A stretch of DNA of 39,310 nt. Source: Gammaproteobacteria bacterium UBA7376. Lineage in GTDB: Bacteria; Pseudomonadota; Gammaproteobacteria; Pseudomonadales; Azotimanducaceae. The stretch lies in NCBI GenBank assembly GCA_002470275.1, contig DKNY01000003.1, positions 25,456 through 64,765 of the forward strand, in the 5' to 3' direction. A model generated the notes under the pieces. It saw nothing but the letters and a program-made list of their open reading frames with translations. It was not told where the DNA came from and searched no databases. This document shows, in pieces, positions 15,998 to 23,032 of this stretch (its first letter is position 1; every line of letters starts with the position of its first letter). The translations under genes were made by a program, and so were the position numbers.

Positions 15998-17028
15998 CGC
16001 TCAATACGTCCCTGCAGGGCACGGCTACCTACATCCGCGAATTACAAACCCCCAGTGGCGCCCTCCCTTGGTTTGAGGGCGGCATTGTGGACCCCTGGGA
16101 TCATGTCGAGGCGGCCATGGGCTTATCCGTTGCGGGAGAGGTCGATGGTGCAAGACGGGCTTTCGAGTGGTTGGCCCATCAGCAGCGCGAAGATGGGGGC
16201 TGGTACGCGGCCTATCAAGAAAATAGCGCAGCCGACCGATCCCGAACGGAAACCAACTTCGTTGCCTATGTCGCCACCGGCATCTGGCACCTTTATCTCG
16301 CCGATGGCAAACGATCCGACTTGGTGGCCTTTTGGCCCATGGTTGAGCGCGCTATCGACTACGTTCTTAACCAGCAGGCCCCCGAGGGAGAAATTTATTG
16401 GGCAGTTGACTCCGTGAAAGGTGTCTCTCGGGATGCCTTGGTTACTGGCTGTAGTTCAATCTATAAGTCGATCCAGTGCGCGCTCAACATGGCAAACGTT
16501 TTGGGTCTTGCGCGACCACGGTGGCAGGCGGGTCAACGGATGCTCGGTGAAGCCATTTTGCATAAACCCTCTCGCTTTGACCGGACCTGGGAGAGCAAGC
16601 AGCGCTATTCCATGGACTGGTTTTATCCCATTCTCGGCGGACTGGTGCAGGGTGACGCAGCCAAAGCCCGACTGCTAGAAAAGTGGGATACCTTTGTTGA
16701 GCCTAACCTGGGATGCCGCTGCGTATCGGACCAACCTTGGGTCACCGTCGCTGAGACCTGCGAGCTGATTATGGCCTGCGTAGCCGCCGACATGCGAGTC
16801 CAGGCCATCACGCTCTTCGATAGCATCCAGCAGTTCCAGCTTGCTGATGGCAGGTGGTGGACGGGGTACGTCTTCTCCGATCAGGTCTATTGGCCGGACG
16901 AACATCCAAGCTGGACGGCCGCGGCCGTGCTGCTCGCCGCGGATACGCTGTACCAAATCACGCCCGCCCACGCCCTCTTTACCAGCGCCGACGCGGTGGC
17001 CCCGCCCAAGACGGCAGCACGCGTTTAA
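15994..17028 (+). CDS. Alpha/alpha-toroid protein, prenyltransferase/squalene-cyclase-like
   Basis: A 344-residue, soluble, Trp-rich helical protein. It carries repeated QxxDGGW-type elements: LQTPSGALPWF (about 10-20), QQREDGGWYAAY (about 63-74), QQAPEGEIYWA (about 127-137) and QLADGRWWTGY (about 282-292). Such QW-like repeats are found in terpene cyclases, prenyltransferase beta subunits and (alpha/alpha)6-barrel glycoside hydrolases. The DXDD motif of squalene-hopene cyclase is not visible, so cyclase activity is not supported. Given the adjacent glycosyltransferase, a carbohydrate-active barrel is equally likely. It starts at an ATGA overlap with the methyltransferase gene and ends 28 bp from a convergent second methyltransferase. 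Confidence 0.78.
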   Translation: MTLNTSLQGTATYIRELQTPSGALPWFEGGIVDPWDHVEAAMGLSVAGEVDGARRAFEWLAHQQREDGGWYAAYQENSAADRSRTETNFVAYVATGIWHLYLADGKRSDLVAFWPMVERAIDYVLNQQAPEGEIYWAVDSVKGVSRDALVTGCSSIYKSIQCALNMANVLGLARPRWQAGQRMLGEAILHKPSRFDRTWESKQRYSMDWFYPILGGLVQGDAAKARLLEKWDTFVEPNLGCRCVSDQPWVTVAETCELIMACVAADMRVQAITLFDSIQQFQLADGRWWTGYVFSDQVYWPDEHPSWTAAAVLLAADTLYQITPAHALFTSADAVAPPKTAARV

Positions 17029-17056
17029 CGACGCAAGCCTTTAGCCGGGTGGAACT

Positions 17057-17668
17057 CTAAAGACGCCGTAAAATAGCCAGAGTACGCCGCATCTCAACTT
17101 GCTCAAAGAGCCCTGACGCCAAGGCTTGCTGATAAATATGATACGGCGCCTGACCGCCATCGGCCGGGTCTGGAAAGATATCGTGTATCGCTAAAATCCC
17201 ACCCTCCACAATGCGCGGCGCCCAGGTTCGATAGTCCGTCACGGCCGCGTCAAGGCTGTGTCCACCGTCAATAAAAACCATGCTTAAGCGCATGCTAAAT
17301 GCTTGACCTGCCAGCGCACTGGTGGTGACTACCGGGATGACGAAGGGTTCGAGCTTGGCGGCTGCAAGGGTTGCTCTGAGCGCAGGCAGGGTATCCATGA
17401 GACCGACCTTGGCATCAAACAGCTCGGGGTCGTGATAGGCCTCCCCTTCTTGGTGCTCCTCTGAACCGCGATGATGGTCCAGGGCAATCATCTGACCCCC
17501 AGCGTCTCGCATGGCTGTGCCCAGATACAGCGTGGACTTACCGCAATAGGAACCCACCTCGAGGCAAGGCCCCAGCGCCGCGCACGCCAGGGCATGTTCA
17601 TATAAACAAGCCCCCTCATCTGGGTCGAGAAACCCCCTAACCAGATCTGGGTTTAACGGCAGGCGCAT
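17057..17668 (-). CDS. Class I SAM-dependent methyltransferase (Methyltransf_24 type)
   Basis: About 203 residues from the ATG at 17668. Motif I is CLEVGSYCGKSTLYLG and the next acidic strand is MIALDHHRGSEEHQ. The characteristic MVFIDGGHSLDAAVTDYRTW and GGILAIHDIFPDP follow. These are the marks of Methyltransf_24 and related small-molecule O-methyltransferases. The His/Asp pairs could bind metal. The frame stays open upstream to a TTG at 17728 inside the small membrane protein gene, crossing a run of eight T. Other TTG starts at 17701 and 17707 are possible. It is the last gene of the long minus-strand run and faces the glycosyltransferase/methyltransferase/toroid cassette. Confidence 0.83.
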   Translation of the reverse strand: MRLPLNPDLVRGFLDPDEGACLYEHALACAALGPCLEVGSYCGKSTLYLGTAMRDAGGQMIALDHHRGSEEHQEGEAYHDPELFDAKVGLMDTLPALRATLAAAKLEPFVIPVVTTSALAGQAFSMRLSMVFIDGGHSLDAAVTDYRTWAPRIVEGGILAIHDIFPDPADGGQAPYHIYQQALASGLFEQVEMRRTLAILRRL

Positions 17669-17693
17669 AACGAGTCGGTCAACTTCTTCGCCA

Positions 17694-17876
17694 TCAGCCA
17701 ATACCAAAAAAAACCACAACGAAGGCAATGGGAAGCCAGGTCAGGCCATAGGCCCCTAAGTTAGCCAGGTCGTTCATTTCACCCGCCTCGGTCAGGCTTA
17801 GGCGACTGCCGAATATCAGCCACGTGCTGCCAGCCAGCAAGAGCGTTAACACGAAGGAAAGGATGACTGCTGCCAC
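17694..17876 (-). CDS. Small two-helix membrane protein, unknown function
   Basis: A short protein of about 60 residues with two predicted membrane helices (AAVILSFVLTLLLAGSTWLIF and LGAYGLTWLPIAFVVVFFGIG). They are joined by a polar loop, SRLSLTEAGEMNDLAN. A TTG at 17888 could start it four codons earlier. I prefer the GTG at 17876 because TTGGAG sits six bases in front. The gene ends 25 bp before the methyltransferase ATG and its last codons run through eight consecutive T. I recognise no named family. Its position between an SDR and a methyltransferase suggests a membrane accessory role, without further support. Confidence 0.6.
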   Translation of the reverse strand: MAAVILSFVLTLLLAGSTWLIFGSRLSLTEAGEMNDLANLGAYGLTWLPIAFVVVFFGIG

Positions 17877-17882
17877 GCTACG

Positions 17883-17886
17883 CTCC
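17883..17886 (-). promoter_or_regulatory. Ribosome binding site favouring the GTG start at 17876
   Basis: GGAG read on the minus strand lies six bases before GTG 17876, better placed than the AAGG in front of the alternative TTG at 17888. Confidence 0.5.
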
Positions 17887-17913
17887 AATTAGCCTTATTG
17901 GTGTCAAGCCGCA

Positions 17914-18786
17914 CTACAGTGCATTCAGCTGCAACATGCCGCGAGGCTTAACTTCCTGCATATCAACAATGGCCTCATAGTTGGCGGCGATATCCTCTGC
18001 GGTAGCGTCCGCGTCCAGGCGGACGCCCTGATTTTCAACCACGCAAGCCAGACTGAATTGACCGCCCTGAGCCTGCATAATAACGCCATTGGGCGCTTCT
18101 TCGCTGACCAAAAAAATAGCTGCTGGAGTGACCAACTCTGGGCCCAATTTTTCGAGAATCGACTCTGGCATGATGCCTTCCGTCATTCGAGTGGCGGCAA
18201 CCGGTGCAATGGTATTGGTGTGAATGTTGTTCTTCGCGCCCTCGATCTTCAGGCTGTGCATCAAGCCAACCTGACCCAGCTTTGCGGCGCCATAATTGAC
18301 CTGGCCAAAGTTCCCATACAGCCCCGTTGGAGAGGTGGTCATGAGAATGCGGCCATAATTCTGCTCGCGCATGATGGGCCAAACGGCATGGGCGCAATAC
18401 GCGGCCCCCATCAAATGTACGTTTATGACCATATCGAAATCGTCTAGCGTCATCTTGGCAAAGGACCTATCGCGAAGAATGCCCGCATTGTTAATTAGAA
18501 TATCGACTCGACCCCAAGCATTCATGGCATCGTCAACCATGCTCTTTGCGCCCTGACGATCGGAAACAGAACCGCCGTTGGCAATGGCTTCTCCGCCCAT
18601 GGCTTTTATTTCCGCTACAACGCTCTCGGCCGCTTCAGAGGAACCTCCGCTGCCGTCCATAGTGCTGCCCAAGTCGTTAATCACGACTTTCGCCCCTCTC
18701 TTGGCTAACTCCAGAGCATGGCAGCGCCCAAGACCGCCGCCCGCACCGGTAACGATGGCTACCTGATCCGCAAAGGAAATTGACAT
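17914..18786 (-). CDS. SDR oxidoreductase, MFE-2 3-hydroxyacyl-CoA dehydrogenase-like
   Basis: A 290-residue short-chain dehydrogenase. The NAD-binding glycine motif is VTGAGGGLGRCHALELA, followed by VVINDLG. This wording is typical of the dehydrogenase part of peroxisomal multifunctional enzyme 2 (HSD17B4). The structural NNAG motif is present. The catalytic set is TTSPTGLYGNFGQVNYGAAK, giving Ser, Tyr and Lys. An extended C-terminus of about 45 residues beyond the usual SDR length (RLDADATAEDIAANYEAI) is also MFE-2-like. It probably oxidises a 3-hydroxyacyl-CoA, and it lies 29 bp after the carboxyltransferase gene in the same operon. GGAG six bases before the ATG at 18786 fixes the start against a GTG four codons upstream. 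Confidence 0.88.
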   Translation of the reverse strand: MSISFADQVAIVTGAGGGLGRCHALELAKRGAKVVINDLGSTMDGSGGSSEAAESVVAEIKAMGGEAIANGGSVSDRQGAKSMVDDAMNAWGRVDILINNAGILRDRSFAKMTLDDFDMVINVHLMGAAYCAHAVWPIMREQNYGRILMTTSPTGLYGNFGQVNYGAAKLGQVGLMHSLKIEGAKNNIHTNTIAPVAATRMTEGIMPESILEKLGPELVTPAAIFLVSEEAPNGVIMQAQGGQFSLACVVENQGVRLDADATAEDIAANYEAIVDMQEVKPRGMLQLNAL

Positions 18787-18792
18787 ATTGTT

Positions 18793-18796
18793 CTCC
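18793..18796 (-). promoter_or_regulatory. Ribosome binding site deciding the SDR start
   Basis: GGAG on the minus strand ends six bases before the ATG at 18786. It lies within the GTG-initiated extension, which makes the upstream GTG at 18798 unlikely. Confidence 0.55.
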
Positions 18797-18815
18797 ACTT
18801 CATTGTTTGCCCCGG

Positions 18816-20369
18816 CTAAGGCCGGACCGGAAATTTAACTGTGCCAAGCAGTTGATCTAGCTGCGGCTGAATCCACTCGATCCAGTCACATAAAACGGGC
18901 CGTGTCTCCCTTGGGTCGATCAGTTCATGGACCGCGAAAGACTCTGCGCGAGGAAAGGGCGACCGCGATTCGCGAAGCCGTTGCTCCAACTCCGCTCGCT
19001 TTGCTTCCGGGTCAGGAGATGCCGCAATCTCTCGGTGAAAGGCAACGGCGACACCGCCCTCCACCGGCAGGGGACCCGATTCTACGGAAGGCCATGCCAA
19101 TATGTAAGCGCCGGGCGCATAGTGTGCGGCAGTGGCGACCCCGAACCCTTTGTGCACCTGGATCACTGCCCAGGGCACGCTAGCCTGCGCGGCAGCAGCA
19201 ACAGCGGCCATGCCATAGCGAATGGTTCCGTCAGCCTCGGATTCAGGACCGATCATAAAACCCGGTTGATCAACAAAGTTAACCACGGGAAGGTGGAAGG
19301 TATCGCACATCTCCACAAAGCGTCGGTACTTTTGGGCAGCGGCCGCGGTCATCGCGCCTGCATAGTGCATGCAATCGTTCGCGAGCACGCCCACGGGCTG
19401 CCCATTGAGCCTGGCCAACCCAAAAATCTGGCTGGGGCCAAAATAAGGCGCCATTTCAAAAAAGCTATCCTTATCCAATATCTGATCCAGGATGGCTCGC
19501 ATATCGAATCCAGCGTTGCTGTCACGAGGTATCGCCGTGAGCAGTCCCTGTTCGATTCGATCAACGGGGTCATCGCAGTCGATGCGCGGTGCACGCTGGT
19601 TCACATGGCTAGGCAAATAACTCAGGAAACGCCGAATCTGGGCCATGGCGTCGTATTCATCTACCGCCAGGTTATCCACGATGCCGCTGTGCAGGTGGAC
19701 GCCAGCGCCCCCCAGCTCCTCTTTGGATAAGCGCACGCCAAGCGCGCGCTCTACCAAGGCCGGCCCGCCAATCATCACCTGGGACGTATGTTCAGTCATG
19801 ACGGAAAAATGAGCCGCCACCAGGCGGCCAGCAGGAAAGCCAGCCACGGCCCCTAGGGCCGCAGACACCACGGGGACTTCTCCCATGGCATCCGCAATGA
19901 TTTTAAAACGCGGTTCAGCAAACACCGGCTCACCCACCGTGCCGCCCTTGTTGCCACTGCCTCGGACGCTGCCGCCCCCACCCTCTAACAGACGCACCAG
20001 GGGCGTTTTATACTGAACGGCCAAGTGCTCTGCATAAACGCTTTTTCGCAACCCTGCCGCATTTGGAGACCCCCCCTTTAGGGTAAAGTCCTCACCGCCA
20101 ATGGTGACCCGACGGGCGTCTATCTCGCCAAAACCCACGATGTAGTTGGCCGGCACATACTCTTCCAGCTGGCCGTCATCGTCGTAAACGGGGCTGGCCG
20201 TCGCACGACCGTGCTCTTTAAAGGAGCCCTCATCGAGCAGCACGTCGATGCGTTCCCGAATGGTCAGTCGACCCCGGGCATGTTGTTTCGCAATACCCGC
20301 CTCGCCACCCTGCTGCTTGGCAAGATAGCGCCTGCGCTCTAGTTCCTTGACCTCATTTTCCCAGCTCAT
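18816..20369 (-). CDS. Acyl-CoA carboxylase carboxyltransferase (beta) subunit
   Basis: A 517-residue protein of the PccB/MccB carboxyltransferase type, with two crotonase-fold halves. Landmarks are the N-terminal ARGRLTIRERIDVLLDEGSF and LVRLLEGGGGSVRG. The acyl-CoA side has FPAGRLVAAHFSVMTEHT. The carboxybiotin side has QIFGLARLNGQPVGVLAND, VNFVDQPGFMIGPESE, and a Gly/Ala-rich GVATAAHYAPGAYILAWPS oxyanion region. It would move the carboxyl group from biotin to an acyl-CoA. It stands 9 bp after the crotonase gene and 29 bp before the MFE-2-like SDR, with biotin carboxylase upstream. The acyl substrate is unknown. Propionyl-, methylcrotonyl- or geranyl-CoA-like substrates are all possible. 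Confidence 0.92.
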   Translation of the reverse strand: MSWENEVKELERRRYLAKQQGGEAGIAKQHARGRLTIRERIDVLLDEGSFKEHGRATASPVYDDDGQLEEYVPANYIVGFGEIDARRVTIGGEDFTLKGGSPNAAGLRKSVYAEHLAVQYKTPLVRLLEGGGGSVRGSGNKGGTVGEPVFAEPRFKIIADAMGEVPVVSAALGAVAGFPAGRLVAAHFSVMTEHTSQVMIGGPALVERALGVRLSKEELGGAGVHLHSGIVDNLAVDEYDAMAQIRRFLSYLPSHVNQRAPRIDCDDPVDRIEQGLLTAIPRDSNAGFDMRAILDQILDKDSFFEMAPYFGPSQIFGLARLNGQPVGVLANDCMHYAGAMTAAAAQKYRRFVEMCDTFHLPVVNFVDQPGFMIGPESEADGTIRYGMAAVAAAAQASVPWAVIQVHKGFGVATAAHYAPGAYILAWPSVESGPLPVEGGVAVAFHREIAASPDPEAKRAELEQRLRESRSPFPRAESFAVHELIDPRETRPVLCDWIEWIQPQLDQLLGTVKFPVRP

Positions 20370-20378
20370 TGATCCAGC

Positions 20379-21206
20379 CTACCCGGAGGCCGCGCTGTCA
20401 TCGAAAGCGGGTGCCCGCTTTTCGAAGTTTGCCGCCACCGCCTCCAGTTGATTCGAACTCCCGATCAAGCCGCCCTGGAGGGAGGCCTCAAGCTCAAGTC
20501 CCGTTCGCGAATCCGCGTGCCAGGCCTCCTCAAAGAGGGTCTTTGCCGCTCTGATGGCGTCAGGGGATTTATCGGCAATGTCACGCGCCAGCTGCATCGC
20601 CTCCGCGTAGGGATCGTCGGCAACTCGTGTAACCAAGCCCAGGGCAGCCGCTTGCTGGCCATCGAATATTTTCCCGGTAAACGTCAGTTCCTTGGCCACA
20701 TCCAAGGGGACGAGGTCTCGTAAAGTTTGGGTGATGCTCATATCAGGCACCAGGCCCCATTTGATTTCCATGATCGACATTTGCAGGTCGGGGGCTGCGA
20801 TCCGAATATCAGCACCCAAGGCTACCTGTGCCCCGCCGCCAAAGACCACTCCATGCAGTGCAGCAATCACGGGCATAGGCAGCTGTTTCCAGACCATGGC
20901 CGGACGCTGGGCAAAATTCTCAGGCCGATTATCCCGGCTCAACAGGGTCTGGGTTGGGTCGCGCTCCTCCCCCGTGTCCTGATCCGCCATGGCGGCGAAG
21001 CTCGCCATGTCCAGGCCTGCACAAAACCCCTTGCCGTTGCCGGACAAAACAACCGCTCGAACATCCTTGGCCAGGGCCAGGCTTTCTCCAGCCTCGATAA
21101 TCGCCGTGAACATCTCTGGGCTCAGCGCATTATATTTTTGTTCTCTGTTAAGGCGAACGTCAGCAACACCGTCGCGTATGTCGATGGTGACTAATTCTTC
21201 TGACAC
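20379..21206 (-). CDS. Crotonase/enoyl-CoA hydratase family protein
   Basis: A 275-residue crotonase. Oxyanion-hole motifs are GKGFCAGLDMASF (residues 58-70) and HGVVFGGGAQVALGADIR (118-135). At the first catalytic glutamate position of classical hydratases this protein has Gln127. The second glutamate is retained as Glu147 in MEIKWGLVPDM, and Asp155 sits eight residues further, the spacing of Glu196/Asp204 in dienoyl-CoA isomerase. Simple hydratase chemistry is therefore not assured; isomerase or another activity is possible. It starts at GTG 21206 behind a strong GAGGAGGGAG site. It lies 9 bp before the carboxyltransferase gene and 118 bp after biotin carboxylase. Confidence 0.9.
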   Translation of the reverse strand: MSEELVTIDIRDGVADVRLNREQKYNALSPEMFTAIIEAGESLALAKDVRAVVLSGNGKGFCAGLDMASFAAMADQDTGEERDPTQTLLSRDNRPENFAQRPAMVWKQLPMPVIAALHGVVFGGGAQVALGADIRIAAPDLQMSIMEIKWGLVPDMSITQTLRDLVPLDVAKELTFTGKIFDGQQAAALGLVTRVADDPYAEAMQLARDIADKSPDAIRAAKTLFEEAWHADSRTGLELEASLQGGLIGSSNQLEAVAANFEKRAPAFDDSAASG

Positions 21207-21324
21207 GGTTTCTCCCTCCTCGTTTACGCCGTGGCTAACCCGGGTTTGATCTCAGATCGGACCACGACAATATAGCACCCTGATCGCCGCCATGCGCTCT
21301 TCACCCGACCCGCTTGGACCGACC

Positions 21325-22674
21325 TTAAAGCGACGGTACGCCAATAATGCGTGCGAGCATGCCGGTATCCACCCGGCCGGCCAGAAACTCTTCGTGGCTC
21401 AGGATGCGATCCAGCAGCTCGGCATTAGTCGACACCCCAACGACCTTAAAAGCCTTTAGCGCAACCTTTGCCCGCCCAATCGCCTGATGGCGAGACCCAC
21501 CGCTGGCAATGATCTTGGCCAGCAATCCGTCGTAAAAAGGAGAAACCTGCTGGCCCTCACGATATCCCGTCTCGATTCGAACGCCCTGCAGCCTCGGTGG
21601 CCGAAAGGTGGTCAGCAACCCGGTGGAGGGACGCTGGGTGAGTGAGTCCTCAGCATAAAGCCTAACCTCCAGCGCGTGCCCTTGGCGCTCCGGCTGTGCA
21701 GGGAGTGCCTCCCCCTGGGCCATCGCAATCTGCATCTGCACGAGGTCGACCCCGGTGACAGCCTCTGTAACGCCATGTTCTACCTGGATGCGGGTATTCA
21801 TCTCAAGGAAACCAGAGATGCCTTGGGTATCCATGAGTGTTTCAACCGTTCCGACGTTGTTATAGCCGAGCTGCTCACACACTTGGGACGCTTGATTCGC
21901 AATGTGGAGCAATTGCCCCGGATCAATCCCGGGGGCCGGACTTTCCTCTATGAGCTTCTGATGCCGTCGCTGGACCGAGCAGTCGCGCTCAAAGAGGTGA
22001 ATGGCGTGGCCATGATTGTCCGCCACAATCTGATACTCGATATGCCGAGGATTAGAGACCCATTTTTCTAGGTAAACGCCCGCCGACGCAAAGGCGGACT
22101 TGGCAATGGCGGTCGCCTCGCCAATGGCAGCCAGTAGCTCGGCTTCGCTCGCCACGACGCGCATGCCCATGCCCCCGCCGCCCGCAACGGGCTTAACCAT
22201 GAGCGGATATCCCAGCGCCAGCGCCTGAGCCGGTGCTTGATCCAGGTCGGAGATCAGTGCGCTGCCAGGAAAAACCGGGAATCCGGCGGCGGACATCATC
22301 TCTCGCGCACTCACCTTGTCTCCCATGAGACCCAGCCAGCGCGCTTGGGGACCAATAAAAATCTTGTCCTCCGCGACCACCCGTTCCGCAAACTCAACGT
22401 TCTCGGCTAAAAAACCATAGCCAGGATGAACGGCGTCGGCGCCGCTCTGTCGCGCGATCTGAAAAAGCTGATCCTGATCGAGATAGCTGTCGCTGGCCGA
22501 AAACCCTGCCAGGGGATAGGCCTGGGTGGCTTCGTCAATATGAGGCGCCTGAGCATCCGCCTCTGAGAAAACGGCAACGGTTTCGATACCCATGGCATGA
22601 CAGGCTCGAATCACGCGTCGGGCAATGGCACCCCGATTCGCCACCAGCACCCGGCTGATTGAAGGAGCACTCAT
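21325..22674 (-). CDS. Biotin carboxylase subunit of an acyl-CoA carboxylase
   Basis: The 449-residue protein has only the biotin carboxylase domain. It starts RVLVANRGAIARRVIRAC, with the ATP-grasp loop MVKPVAGGGGMGMRVV near residue 165. HLFERDCSVQRRHQKLIEESP and EMNTRIQVEHGVTEAVTGVDLV are the catalytic core. The last stretch usually reads EHPVTE; here Pro is replaced by Gly. It lacks the C-terminal biotin carrier domain of PccA, MccA or AtuF, and no MKM carrier motif is found nearby. It would carboxylate a biotin on a carrier made elsewhere. It starts in an ATGA overlap with the unknown 118-aa gene. Confidence 0.92.
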   Translation of the reverse strand: MSAPSISRVLVANRGAIARRVIRACHAMGIETVAVFSEADAQAPHIDEATQAYPLAGFSASDSYLDQDQLFQIARQSGADAVHPGYGFLAENVEFAERVVAEDKIFIGPQARWLGLMGDKVSAREMMSAAGFPVFPGSALISDLDQAPAQALALGYPLMVKPVAGGGGMGMRVVASEAELLAAIGEATAIAKSAFASAGVYLEKWVSNPRHIEYQIVADNHGHAIHLFERDCSVQRRHQKLIEESPAPGIDPGQLLHIANQASQVCEQLGYNNVGTVETLMDTQGISGFLEMNTRIQVEHGVTEAVTGVDLVQMQIAMAQGEALPAQPERQGHALEVRLYAEDSLTQRPSTGLLTTFRPPRLQGVRIETGYREGQQVSPFYDGLLAKIIASGGSRHQAIGRAKVALKAFKVVGVSTNAELLDRILSHEEFLAGRVDTGMLARIIGVPSL

Positions 22675-23027
22675 GGATAGGTTTGTTTCCCGCGCTCTAA
22701 GAAGTGAACCAGCTCTGCACAGGCCGCGAGATGGGCGCGAAGCCCAGCATCCTGACCCGCTCTGAGCAGCTCATCGGCAGCGCGACCCAAGCTCTGATGC
22801 ATCGCCCTAGCATCGCACAGCGTTAAACCAAGCCAATACATGTAGGTTTCTTTTGGCCCTCTGTGGTCTCGCGGTCGGGGGAGTGGGGTTCCAGCCAGCG
22901 TCTTGCGAAGCTTTGCCACCAGCGGCCCTTGATCGCAGGGTGCCAGCAGCGCGATACAGACCGTCAGCATATGCTGAGACCAACAGTCTGGCCGATCGCA
23001 AAGGACCTTATATTCCGCCCAGTCCAC
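22671..23027 (-). CDS. Unknown 118-residue protein between purC and biotin carboxylase
   Basis: The frame begins at a GTG five bases after the purC stop and ends in an ATGA overlap with biotin carboxylase, so it is embedded in the operon. The protein is mostly helical by composition. It has Cys and Trp near the N-terminus (LCDRPDCWSQHML), a basic Pro-rich middle (TPLPRPRDHRGPKETYMYW) and an amphipathic C-terminal half (LRAHLAACAELVHFLERG). There is no signal peptide, membrane segment, zinc-ribbon spacing or biotinylation motif. I recognise no family. By position it could be a small accessory subunit of the carboxylase, but nothing in the sequence proves it. Confidence 0.72.
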   Translation of the reverse strand: MDWAEYKVLCDRPDCWSQHMLTVCIALLAPCDQGPLVAKLRKTLAGTPLPRPRDHRGPKETYMYWLGLTLCDARAMHQSLGRAADELLRAGQDAGLRAHLAACAELVHFLERGKQTYP

Positions 23028-23032
23028 CGACC

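Noticed and set aside
15994..17028. Reading the toroid protein as a squalene-hopene cyclase
   Set aside because: No DXDD catalytic motif and only about half the length of squalene-hopene cyclases; the QW-like repeats alone are not enough.
18927..19730. Long open frame (267 codons) on the plus strand inside the carboxyltransferase gene
   Set aside because: It is antisense to a well-supported conserved gene, shows no recognisable motifs and has Arg/His-rich composition typical of shadow frames in GC-rich DNA.
20727..21194. 155-codon plus-strand frame inside the crotonase gene
   Set aside because: It is a shadow of the crotonase codons, without motif or start signal.
21248..21258. Perfect palindrome GATCT-C-AGATC in the gap before the crotonase gene
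   Set aside because: Five-base arms are expected by chance and no regulator family with this site is recognised.
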